Assembly (NCBI GenBank): GCA_004356265.1
Contig: SMXK01000090.1
Coordinates: 1 to 6,351, forward strand
DNA from: Bacteroidota bacterium
GTDB taxonomy: Bacteria; Bacteroidota; Rhodothermia; Rhodothermales; UBA10348
DNA: 6,351 nucleotides
Reading direction: 5' to 3'
In this document: one piece after another, positions 1 to 6,227 of the stretch
Layout of the letters: the number at the start of each line of letters is the position of its first letter
Numbering within the stretch: the stretch's first letter is position 1
Program-made: the position numbers and the translations under genes
Notes under the pieces: model-generated
Seen by the model: only the letters and a program-made list of their open reading frames with translations
Told to the model about the DNA's origin: nothing
Database searches by the model: none

Positions 1-332
1 ACGAAATCGTCAAGTGCATGTTCGTAGGCTAACTCGGATGTCAGGAAGCCCAGATCACCCCTCAATGATAGTAATTCTCCCAATTCCGGATGTTCAAATC
101 TGAATGTGAGATCACTGACATATCCACCGCCGGTAGCAATTCTTACTGCCGACCGGATGAAGGGATTACCGACCAGGGACGATGGAAAAAAACGATGTCC
201 GTTGAGTTCTGGCAACCGTTCGGGCATTTTCTCCGTTCGGGCATCTTGGATTTCGATGTCTTCTGTCTGTCTTCCGAAGCTGGTACCTGCGAGCATTGGG
301 GCGCAGAAAATAAGTAATAAAATGCGATGCAT
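1..332 (-). CDS. Predicted outer-membrane protein, N-terminal part (paralogue of the gene at 389-1408), cut by window edge
   Basis: This gene runs off the left edge; 110 codons and two bases are visible. The frame opens with a signal peptide (MHRILLLIFCAPMLAGTSFG), then an acidic, probably flexible linker to about residue 40, then a block that aligns without gaps to residues 51-122 of the neighbouring gene. In that block 39 of 72 residues are identical, including LNGHRFFP, GGG and LSLRGDLGFL. The two genes therefore arose by tandem duplication. An in-frame ATG lies nine codons upstream at 359, but the ATG at 332 puts the hydrophobic segment right at the N-terminus and has a weak purine-rich AGAG in front. 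The stop of the upstream paralogue is 56 bases away on the same strand, with no terminator between, so co-transcription is likely. The family is not recognised; an outer-membrane barrel is inferred from the paralogue. Confidence 0.8.
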   Translation of the reverse strand, partial: MHRILLLIFCAPMLAGTSFGRQTEDIEIQDARTEKMPERLPELNGHRFFPSSLVGNPFIRSAVRIATGGGYVSDLTFRFEHPELGELLSLRGDLGFLTSELAYEHALDDF

Positions 333-388
333 GGATTCATCTCTGAAATTGAAGTGCATTAAGATGTGACCAAAGCCGGTCGTACCCG

Positions 389-1408
389 CTAGTAATAAAA
401 CCACATGCGAATTCTGGCCAACTGCCCTGTGAATATCGTCTCTTCGTCAATCTGCCTCAGTCGAGATGAAGTAACTTCCAAGCCAAAATCATAATTCTTC
501 CATCCTGTATAGGAGAGCCCATAAACCAGTGATGTATTCCGTGTGGCAAGATCGTCGACCCCTATCGAAAAAGAATTTGTAAGAATCCCAAGCGTAACAC
601 CAATTGGTGTATTTATCAGTGAACCGAAATCGAGATGAGCTGAGAAACCCAGAGATGCTATTGGGACGTTGTTATCTCCGTCTTGCGGCGTATCAGCAGA
701 ACCGACACGCAAATGACCGATAATTCCCAAGTAGGGTGCCGGAGCGAACGCGACATCTGACCCGAATACGAACAAGTCAGTGTTTTCTGACCGGCCCAGG
801 CTATTGCTGCCTATACTCTCCAGTCCTCCATCAAGCACATCTTCTAAAAAATCAAGCGGTGTCACGCCTACGAGTGTGCTGCTCGCATACGCGCCTGATA
901 GAGCAACGTATACGCGATCGGTCTCCCAGATTTTAACACGTATTCCAAGTTCAAAGCCTACTTCACCTGTGAGTCCTTGGGAAAGTATTGACTCTTCATG
1001 CGCCGCAATTCGCTCGATGATAATGGTTTTAAACTGAAGGGCAACAAATTCGTCGAGAGCATGCTGAAACTCGAGTAGAACCAAAAGAAATCCCAGGTCA
1101 CCTCGAAGACTCAGTGTCGAGTCGTTCACTGGGTTGGTTATGGTATAATTGAGGTCACCGACTCGTCCTCCACCAATGGCAGAACTGATCGTGGATTGGA
1201 CGAAGGGGCTTCCGATAAGGATCGTTGGAAAAAAACGGTGTCCGTTAAGGACCGGATATTGTTCCGGAGTGCTCTCCTCTCGCTCATTAAGGCCAGAATC
1301 TGGTTCCGATTCGGGATCTATTTGTGCCATCGTTACTCCGGGCATTGTCAGCAGAAAAACAACCAGGAGTATGGGACAGAAGCGAAATACGACACGTGTG
1401 ATTTTCAT
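389..1408 (-). CDS. Predicted outer-membrane beta-barrel protein of unknown family
   Basis: This complete 339-residue protein has a clear signal peptide (hydrophobic core about residues 6-22, likely cleavage after TMA at 28). A Glu/Pro/Ser-rich linker follows to about residue 50. After that comes a domain rich in alternating polar and hydrophobic stretches with many Gly and aromatic residues, ending in RIRMWFYY. An aromatic last strand is typical of outer-membrane barrels, so that location is inferred. No named family is recognised. The conserved box LNGHRFFP...GGG...LSLRGDLGFL (about 54-108) is shared with the truncated paralogue downstream. The ATG at 1408 is chosen because it opens the signal peptide. 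It has no Shine-Dalgarno sequence, and a TATATTTG box ends only four bases before it. Upstream lies the decayed propeller gene and then two Omp85 genes on the same strand, which suggests a shared outer-membrane role. Confidence 0.85.
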   Translation of the reverse strand: MKITRVVFRFCPILLVVFLLTMPGVTMAQIDPESEPDSGLNEREESTPEQYPVLNGHRFFPTILIGSPFVQSTISSAIGGGRVGDLNYTITNPVNDSTLSLRGDLGFLLVLLEFQHALDEFVALQFKTIIIERIAAHEESILSQGLTGEVGFELGIRVKIWETDRVYVALSGAYASSTLVGVTPLDFLEDVLDGGLESIGSNSLGRSENTDLFVFGSDVAFAPAPYLGIIGHLRVGSADTPQDGDNNVPIASLGFSAHLDFGSLINTPIGVTLGILTNSFSIGVDDLATRNTSLVYGLSYTGWKNYDFGLEVTSSRLRQIDEETIFTGQLARIRMWFYY

Positions 1409-1412
1409 AGCG

Positions 1413-1420
1413 CAAATATA
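1413..1420 (-). promoter_or_regulatory. Possible Bacteroidota-type -7 promoter box (TATATTTG)
   Basis: Read on the minus strand, this is a full match to the TAnnTTTG -7 consensus known from Bacteroidota. It ends four bases before the ATG at 1408, so a transcript starting at the usual distance would begin at or next to the start codon and be leaderless or nearly so. No matching upstream TTG/TTTG element is seen at the usual spacing, so the call is tentative. Confidence 0.3.
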
Positions 1421-1538
1421 CGCGCGGTCATCAGAAGTGTCCCGGATAGTCCGGTGGCACTGAAGGTTATTTCAGCTGAAAAGAAAACGAGGCAAACAAT
1501 CACGGATGAAGTAGGAAAACTCGCTGCGGTTGCTGGCG

Positions 1539-2035
1539 TCAAGACCTTGATGTTGACCCACTTAATTCCGTCACCCATATCGGAGAACCAGCTTCATCCA
1601 CCCGAAGCACATAAGACCACCCGAAATCACGTCGTTTTCGATGAGAACCTGGTTTCCGATATGAAGGCTTCCGAGTATAAATCCGCTGACAGCGATACCT
1701 GTTGAAGGAATAACAAGGAGTCCGTTTCTGCCCGCGATATAGCCAAGCAACATGATTCCCATTCCTAAATTTCTTCTGAGTCTAGCTTTGCGATCAACCA
1801 ATTGTCGCGTCTTCCTGGTACAGCGTTTTCAATGGCGTGTTCACCCACGACCACATAAGCAACCGTAGATGCGGAAATGTAAATCGAACCATCTCGGTCG
1901 GTTTCTATGTTCATCGCCATGTTATCTATCCTCCCATATAGCGTTCGAAGCCATTCTGGCTTGCCGCCGGCAAAAAAATTCAGAATTTGGACGTGATCAT
2001 CTAACCCTGAATCGTTGAGCTGAAGCACGTTCCCG
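1539..2035 (-). pseudogene. Remnant of a beta-propeller (SBBP-like) repeat protein gene, frame-shifted
   Basis: Three minus-strand frames each carry part of a repeated pattern, and together they read as about two propeller repeats. From 2035 to 1768, one frame gives LNDSGLDDHVQIL, then KPEWLRTLYG, DRDGSIYIS and DNWLIAKLD (1806-1780) before a stop. A second frame continues with NGNHVAWLYRGQ (1763-1728). A third continues with NGLLVIPSTGIAV and SLHIGNQVLIENDVISGG (1726 to about 1617). The second frame then resumes with WSYVLRVDEAGSPIWVTELSG (1619-1557) and stops at 1539. The order 'D.DG.IYIS ... G..DN.LIAKLD ... GN..W' is the SBBP style found in secreted propeller proteins. No single frame covers it and there is no start or signal peptide, so both decay and loss of the 5' part are inferred. 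Its left limit is uncertain. Sequencing indels are an alternative, though the neighbouring genes are intact. Confidence 0.6.
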
Positions 2036-3346
2036 TGAACCGATGTGAAACTGGATGCCGATTTCAGGCTGGCCGTGAGCAAAATCAAATCGAAGCATTC
2101 CTGTTGTTGGAATAATAAGCCTGATTCCGACTCCAGCGCCAGCAATGAGGTTCTGCTCCCACTCATTAGCCTCATCCCACGCCGAGCCTACGTCGGCAAA
2201 TGCAGCTAATTGAATTCCAATATCCATCTGGATCTTCGAGATTCTCACAATTTTTCGCTCGAGTACCATAAAACCATATTCGAGCACAGTCAGCATCTGA
2301 TTCTTTCCACGGCGCGAGTCTAATTCCCACCCACGAACAGTGTTGGTACCGCCAATGTGGAAGTCCGCCCAGACCGGGATATCAGTGATAAGATCCCCAG
2401 ATGAAAAGGTGAAAAGGGTATAAAGCGCAAGCCTGTGTCGTTTAGCGGGTTCAAAATAGAGGCGGAAATCGAAATTAGAACGGAGGGTTCTCAACGATCC
2501 TTCATACCTGATTGCATCAAAAATCAGGACGCTCCCCTGTGTAGGATAAGACAACAAATTCCGGGTATCTCGCCCAATAAAAAATCCAGCACCATACGAC
2601 TGATCGCTATTGTCATCGTTGTGCGTAATACCAGTCGTGTCCGACCGCATATATATCATCGTCACGCGGGGCCCAGCTCGATAATCGCCTCCGATGTCCC
2701 ATAAAATATCAAGATTTGCCTCAAGTGAGTTCTCATAAAAGTCGTCGAGTTTATTCTGACGACTTAGGCTATAAATCTGTGCCGATATCTGAGGTCTGTC
2801 ATCGCCATACCAAGGCGTTAAAAAAGTTGCTTGATAACTCGTCGTGCCGCCAAACCGGGCAGACGCGGACAATTTCATCGCTTTGCCCATGAAATTACTA
2901 AATGATACCGCCGGCCCGATTGAAACTCCGTTTTCGTCTGTAATGCTCAACGCAATCGACGGAAGCCACGGTACATTTTCCGAAACGGTAATAACCAGCA
3001 CAACTTCGTCACCTTCCTCCCGAGTTTCGAACTGAATAGAGGAGAATATCCCGAGGCCGTCAAGTTGAACAAAATCTTCCTGGTTATTGCCATCGTCATA
3101 AATTTCACCGGGTTGCGAGAAAAGGTGCTCCCGGATAAAATTTTCGTCCGTGTAACTGAGCCCATTAATTTCAATGGCCTTTATCACTTTTCCGACACCT
3201 TTCGGATTATCAACAAAGGCTTCCGGTTTGCTGATAATCTTAATTAGCCCACAACCAGTCTGAACGATCGTTCCAGATAGCAGGCCAAGACACAGGAAAA
3301 TTGTCCGGACTTGACCGGACAAAAAATAAAAATAAGAGGGCTTCAA
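1997..3346 (-). CDS. Omp85/BamA-superfamily outer-membrane protein with a single POTRA domain
   Basis: The 449-residue product resembles BamA/TamA-type proteins, which insert or transport proteins at the outer membrane. A hydrophobic N-terminus (about 15-31) ends in QTGC, with Cys32 a possible but weak lipidation site. One POTRA domain fits residues 54-123 (IKAIEINGLSYTDENFIREH ... LGIFSSIQFE ... VLVITVSE). A 16-strand-type barrel follows, with the GGTNTVRGW motif (332-340, the VRG lock of the family), FADVGSAWD (383-391) and the closing GVGIRLIIPTTG ... LRFDFAHG ... IGIQFHIG. Canonical BamA has several POTRA domains, so this is a non-canonical short member. The start is TTG. An in-frame TAG, the stop of the preceding gene, lies 11 codons upstream with no ATG between; a second TTG at 3322 is an alternative. 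The last 12 residues (RERASAQRFRVR) lie beyond the expected final strand and read into the propeller remnant. Confidence 0.88.
   Translation of the reverse strand: MKPSYFYFLSGQVRTIFLCLGLLSGTIVQTGCGLIKIISKPEAFVDNPKGVGKVIKAIEINGLSYTDENFIREHLFSQPGEIYDDGNNQEDFVQLDGLGIFSSIQFETREEGDEVVLVITVSENVPWLPSIALSITDENGVSIGPAVSFSNFMGKAMKLSASARFGGTTSYQATFLTPWYGDDRPQISAQIYSLSRQNKLDDFYENSLEANLDILWDIGGDYRAGPRVTMIYMRSDTTGITHNDDNSDQSYGAGFFIGRDTRNLLSYPTQGSVLIFDAIRYEGSLRTLRSNFDFRLYFEPAKRHRLALYTLFTFSSGDLITDIPVWADFHIGGTNTVRGWELDSRRGKNQMLTVLEYGFMVLERKIVRISKIQMDIGIQLAAFADVGSAWDEANEWEQNLIAGAGVGIRLIIPTTGMLRFDFAHGQPEIGIQFHIGSRERASAQRFRVR
3295..3322 (-). promoter_or_regulatory. Hairpin with short T-run at the 5' end of the single-POTRA Omp85 gene
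   Basis: TTGTCCGG and CCGGACAA form an 8-bp perfect inverted repeat around a six-base loop (3301-3322). On the minus strand it is followed by TTTT. It lies inside the signal-peptide codons just after the short gap between the two Omp85 genes. It could act as a weak terminator or attenuator, lowering expression of the second gene relative to the first. The alternative TTG start at 3322 would sit within the stem. An arm pair of this size is expected about once by chance in a window this long, so only the position and T-run make it notable. Confidence 0.3.
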
Positions 3347-3379
3347 TAAATGAAAACCGTGCGAGTAGTAGATTTCTGG

Positions 3380-4513
3380 CTAGAGAATACGGTTTCCGAT
3401 GGTGATATAATACGCCCAGTTTTCAGGTCCTTTTGCGACGTCAATTCCTGCCCGCAAGCCAAATGTCCTGGCGAGGAAATAGCGGAATCCCGCTCCGAAC
3501 GCAGCAGCAGATGTACCGTTTCCAAGGCCGTCTGTTGTCTCGGCTACGACACCTAGCCCGCCGAAACCAAGGACACTCCACCTCGTCATAAAATCCCAAC
3601 GGATCTCGGCTTCTCCAGTCACAACTGTTGGGCCAACATACCGCATAGCGGGGATGCCTCTGAGAGAAATAAACGGTTGATCCCAGAATGGTGCATCCGT
3701 CGAAGAACTTTGGCCTTCACCGTGAAGCCCTATCACCACGGATTCTCCAGCACCGATGAAACCCGTTCCTTCTCCCCGAATTTTCCAGTAATCGTACTGA
3801 CCGCCCAGGAAGTCCGCATATCGCTTTATTTCCAATTTCCCCTGAATCCCTGAATTCGGTGTGAACTCATTGTCTATACCGTTATAAAATATCACCAGGC
3901 CGAGGCCAGCCGTTCTGGAGTCTGTCGTAAGCTCCTGCAGGCCCTCTTCCGTCTCGCGATCAAGTTTAAGTGTAACATCGAGAGACGTGAAGTTGTAACT
4001 CGGTCCGATGTACAGTGGCGCCGCGCCCAATTGAAAAAGGATTTCCTGTAAAAGTCCAAATCCCTTAAAATTGAACTCCACGGGAGCCAGCTCCAAGCCT
4101 ATGTTGTCCGGGTAATAGTCAATGTTTATCGATCCATAACCTCCGCCGCCGGTATAGCGGATCCGACCATCTTTCCAGATGCCTTTGTGTCCGCCAAACC
4201 CGGCCCAGGATCCATTCGCGGTGTACATGCCCCCAACAACGCTGATACTGGGCGATAGTCCCTTCGCCACATCAACATCATCCCGGGGGTGGAAATAGGC
4301 GACGCCGCCGCCAAGTCCGAATCCGACAGCTGGCTCGGTTATGGGCACAATCACCGGAAGGAACCCGGTTCGACTAGAAAGTAATCCACTGATATCAAAT
4401 GCTCCGTCCTCCGGGTCTTTGAATCTGGATTGTTCTTCCTGCGCCCGAGATGCATACGAGAAGGGCACTGACAAGAGCACCGACAGAAGAATCAAACGAG
4501 CAAGTAATCGCAT
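3380..4513 (-). CDS. POTRA-less Omp85/BamA-superfamily outer-membrane barrel protein
   Basis: This 377-residue protein has a classical signal peptide (residues 1-24, hydrophobic core LILLSVLLSVPF, likely cleavage near ASRA). It then goes almost directly into a barrel-type domain resembling the bacterial surface antigen (Omp85 C-terminal) family. Recognisable parts are TGFLPVIVPITEPAVGFGLG (49-68), which begins the barrel, FISLRGIPAMRYVG (281-294) with the LRG signature of the Omp85 loop motif, and a last strand NWAYYITIGNRIL at the C-terminus. No POTRA domain is present between signal and barrel, unlike BamA or TamA, so a dedicated rather than general assembly role is inferred. The substrate cannot be told. 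The start ATG at 4513 lacks a Shine-Dalgarno sequence. The gene is first in the minus-strand block; its TAG stop is 33 bases before the TTG start of the single-POTRA Omp85, and both are in the same frame. Confidence 0.88.
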   Translation of the reverse strand: MRLLARLILLSVLLSVPFSYASRAQEEQSRFKDPEDGAFDISGLLSSRTGFLPVIVPITEPAVGFGLGGGVAYFHPRDDVDVAKGLSPSISVVGGMYTANGSWAGFGGHKGIWKDGRIRYTGGGGYGSINIDYYPDNIGLELAPVEFNFKGFGLLQEILFQLGAAPLYIGPSYNFTSLDVTLKLDRETEEGLQELTTDSRTAGLGLVIFYNGIDNEFTPNSGIQGKLEIKRYADFLGGQYDYWKIRGEGTGFIGAGESVVIGLHGEGQSSSTDAPFWDQPFISLRGIPAMRYVGPTVVTGEAEIRWDFMTRWSVLGFGGLGVVAETTDGLGNGTSAAAFGAGFRYFLARTFGLRAGIDVAKGPENWAYYITIGNRIL

Positions 4514-4547
4514 GAATAGGAGGGAGGTAAGGGTAAGTGATTACTTG
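4501..4547 (-). repeat. Inverted repeat flanking the start codon of the POTRA-less Omp85 gene
   Basis: CAAGTAATC (4547-4539, minus strand) is matched perfectly by GATTACTTG (4509-4501), with 29 bases between. In the mRNA the second arm is codons 2-5 and the loop carries the AUG, so folding could affect initiation; as DNA it could be an operator. About one 9-bp repeat with this loop range is expected by chance in the window, so a role is unproven. Confidence 0.25.
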
Positions 4548-4549
4548 GG

Positions 4550-4557
4550 AAAATATA
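4550..4557 (-). promoter_or_regulatory. Possible -7 box (TATATTTT) for the Omp85 block
   Basis: Read on the minus strand this matches seven of eight positions of TAnnTTTG and would give an untranslated leader of roughly 30 bases before the ATG at 4513. No upstream TTTG element is seen at the usual spacing. It lies in an AT-rich stretch of the divergent intergenic region, so the match may be fortuitous. Confidence 0.2.
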
Positions 4558-4671
4558 TCTAGCCCCGTTCACCCGTATGTTCTTGTTGAGTTTCCTTGAA
4601 TCAGAAACGCATGATCATATCAGTGCGTACGAGGCATTCATTTTAATCCCGAGTCAATCAAGCGCTGACCT

Positions 4672-5472
4672 TTGAACACCAACGAAACCTGGACCCGAGC
4701 CCACGACCTGGCCCTTCTTCTGATTACCGTCGGACATAGTTCTGAGGCAGACCTCACCAATGCGGAGTTCGATTCAGTTATTGAGTCAGTCTCGGAATGG
4801 CGACCTGATGATTCGATTGAAGAGGTACGGGAAATAGTTTTTGAGGCGGTATCGGTATTCCAGCAGTCCGATGTGGATGAGGAAGTCGCCCGATCAATTC
4901 GATCTTTGAAAACTGAGCTTTCACCCGAGCAACGAGAAAGAGCGATGCACAACGTCATGGCTGTTGCCGAGGCCGATGGTGTGATTCAGGACAATGAGAG
5001 AAGTTTAATTACTGTAATCGGCGAAATATGGGAAACTGGTGCCACATCGGAAAAATTACTGGCTGAAACACACGCAGAGTCTGAGATGGCTCCAGAATGG
5101 AGTGTGCTGCATGACATAGCGCTGGTATTCATTGTATTGTCGCACGGCTCTGACGGTGTATTGGCGAAAGACGAGTTAGCCGCTATCGAACATCGACTCG
5201 CGTACTGGCAACCGGAACTGGAAGAAGAGGCAGTCCGGACAATTCTTCGGGACGCGTTGCAGTTTTACTCCACGGGTCCCACTAAAGAAGATATCTCCGA
5301 TTCTACATCGGCCATAAGGGAGCATTTAACGAAGGCGCAGCGGCTGACAGTCGTTAACGACCTGGTATATATAGGCGAAATAGACGGAGATTTAACAGGC
5401 TACGAAACAGACATGATCGAGCAACTCGCCATTCTGTGGGATGTTGAAATTCGGACCAGCAGCCAGGAATAA
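4672..5472 (+). CDS. TerB-like protein with two tandem TerB-type halves
   Basis: The 266-residue product has no signal peptide or membrane segment and is predicted to be a cytoplasmic, acidic, all-helical protein. It consists of two homologous halves aligned without gaps at an offset of 136 residues. W7..HDLALL..T pairs with W143..HDIALV..V, WRP (43-45) with WQP (179-181), AEADGVIQDNE (99-109) with GEIDGDLTGYE (235-245), and W120 with W256. The acidic DG....E element is typical of TerB-type domains (tellurite-resistance family), where it is thought to bind a metal ion; the name is by similarity only and tellurite resistance is not implied. The start is TTG at 4672, because an in-frame TGA lies two codons upstream and the next Met is residue 92, inside the first domain. 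There is no Shine-Dalgarno sequence. A weak TTGAAT-16-TATCAG promoter-like pair lies at 4596-4623. The gene is transcribed away from the Omp85 block and converges on the FxsA gene. Confidence 0.75.
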   Translation: MNTNETWTRAHDLALLLITVGHSSEADLTNAEFDSVIESVSEWRPDDSIEEVREIVFEAVSVFQQSDVDEEVARSIRSLKTELSPEQRERAMHNVMAVAEADGVIQDNERSLITVIGEIWETGATSEKLLAETHAESEMAPEWSVLHDIALVFIVLSHGSDGVLAKDELAAIEHRLAYWQPELEEEAVRTILRDALQFYSTGPTKEDISDSTSAIREHLTKAQRLTVVNDLVYIGEIDGDLTGYETDMIEQLAILWDVEIRTSSQE

Positions 5473-5520
5473 TTGGTTTTCAGATCGTATGGTCCGGTCA
5501 GGGCGTACAGTCCGGCCGAC

Positions 5521-6048
5521 TCAGCCTTCATGGCGAGGCCTTTCACGAGCTTTTCCTGAGACTATCGATCCCGTGGAATCCTGTTCGCTCGGAGAGATTG
5601 AGGCGGTTGTTTCGGTGGCGGTGCGGGAATCGTAAAAGCCGTTGTTAGTGCTCGTTCTGAACTGCATTGAGCCTTGCGCGAATTTGCTTGAGAGGAGGGC
5701 TGTCAACCAAGGCTGAATCCATTTTCTGATCATCGGTCTTGTAAGTGGAAAGAGCCCCAGCAGCCCGACAGCGTCTGTCAGAACGCCGGGTGTCAGCAGG
5801 AATGCCCCTGACACAAGAATTATGACTCCGTCCGCAAGTTCTTTTCCCGGTAATTGTCCGGAAGCAAGTTTCTTCTGAAATTTGATCAGCGTTGCCAGAC
5901 CCTGGGTTTTCGCCAGGTAGGATCCTATCAAGCCCGTGATCAGGATTATACCAAAAGTCTCCAATGCACCGATCATTGCACCAATCTGGATGAGCAGATA
6001 AAGTTCTACGGCAGGTACAATTATAAATAGCGCAAGCAGGCGAGACAT
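5521..6048 (-). CDS. fxsA: FxsA-family cytoplasmic membrane protein
   Basis: This 175-residue protein matches the FxsA family (in E. coli named for suppression of F-plasmid exclusion of phage T7). The hallmarks are visible: LLALFIIVPAVELYLLIQIG with the Pro and Glu of the first helix (4-23), a second hydrophobic segment GALETFGIILITGLIGSYLA (27-46), the linker KTQGLATLIKFQKKLASGQL with PGKELADG (47-74), and the third segment VIILVSGAFLLTPGVLTDAVG (75-95) carrying the characteristic LLTPGxxTDxxG. A polar, probably cytoplasmic tail rich in Ser/Thr follows from about 125, which is usual for the family. The ATG at 6048 fits the family start; an upstream TTG at 6096 would add 16 polar residues before the first helix. 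The gene converges on the TerB-like gene with 48 bases between and is divergent from the lipoprotein gene. The biochemical function of the family in this group is not established. Confidence 0.92.
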   Translation of the reverse strand: MSRLLALFIIVPAVELYLLIQIGAMIGALETFGIILITGLIGSYLAKTQGLATLIKFQKKLASGQLPGKELADGVIILVSGAFLLTPGVLTDAVGLLGLFPLTRPMIRKWIQPWLTALLSSKFAQGSMQFRTSTNNGFYDSRTATETTASISPSEQDSTGSIVSGKARERPRHEG

Positions 6049-6167
6049 ATTTTGATGATGGTATGGTTTTTGGACTGGATTTGATACGGACAACAACGAA
6101 AAGTGTTGTACCTGCTGTTGTGAGAGCCCTTTTCGAAGAACTCATTCTCCATGCGTTATCGAACATC

Positions 6168-6198
6168 TTTCGGTTAGACGCGTCAATCTCTATCTTTT
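6168..6198 (+). promoter_or_regulatory. Possible promoter for the lipoprotein gene
   Basis: TATCTTTT at 6191-6198 matches seven of eight positions of TAnnTTTG. TTTC at 6168-6171 is close to the upstream TTTG element, with 19 bases between them. A transcript would start around 6203 and carry a leader of about 25 bases to the ATG at 6228. Both elements are imperfect. Confidence 0.3.
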
Positions 6199-6227
6199 GT
6201 TATCCCGGACAAAAAATCAAAATTCCG

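Noticed and set aside
1196..1705. 169-codon open frame on the plus strand
   Set aside because: It runs antisense to the 389-1408 gene and the remnant, and its composition is that of a shadow frame with no recognisable motif.
1571..1801. Open frame of 76 codons on the minus strand, looking like a small hydrophobic protein
   Set aside because: Its first third is the wrong frame of the propeller stretch (DNWLIAKLD is in another frame). Only its middle part fits the repeat pattern, and its end is again out of frame, so it is a piece of the pseudogene.
1765..2175. Open frame of 136 codons on the minus strand as an independent gene
   Set aside because: Its upstream third overlaps the Omp85 barrel codons in another frame and has no start context. 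Only the part below about 2035 shows propeller motifs.
4596..4623. TTGAAT-16-TATCAG as a sigma70 promoter for the TerB-like gene
   Set aside because: The -10 match is poor and the consensus may not apply in this group; it is mentioned only within the gene entry.
5233..5245. AGTCCGGACAATT shared with the Omp85 gene start region (minus strand, 3297-3309)
   Set aside because: Both copies are coding for the same four residues (VRTI), and a 13-base match is expected about once by chance.
5491..5517. Possible terminator hairpin (GGTCCGG / CCGGCC) between the convergent TerB-like and FxsA genes
   Set aside because: The stem needs a bulge, has a 14-base loop and no T-run on either side.
6049..6096. 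Longer FxsA start at TTG 6096
   Set aside because: It adds 16 polar residues before the first membrane helix, whereas the ATG at 6048 matches the family N-terminus.
5645..6166. 173-codon minus-strand frame overlapping the FxsA gene
   Set aside because: The overlapping frame has unmistakable FxsA motifs, while this one is Cys/Arg-rich shadow sequence.
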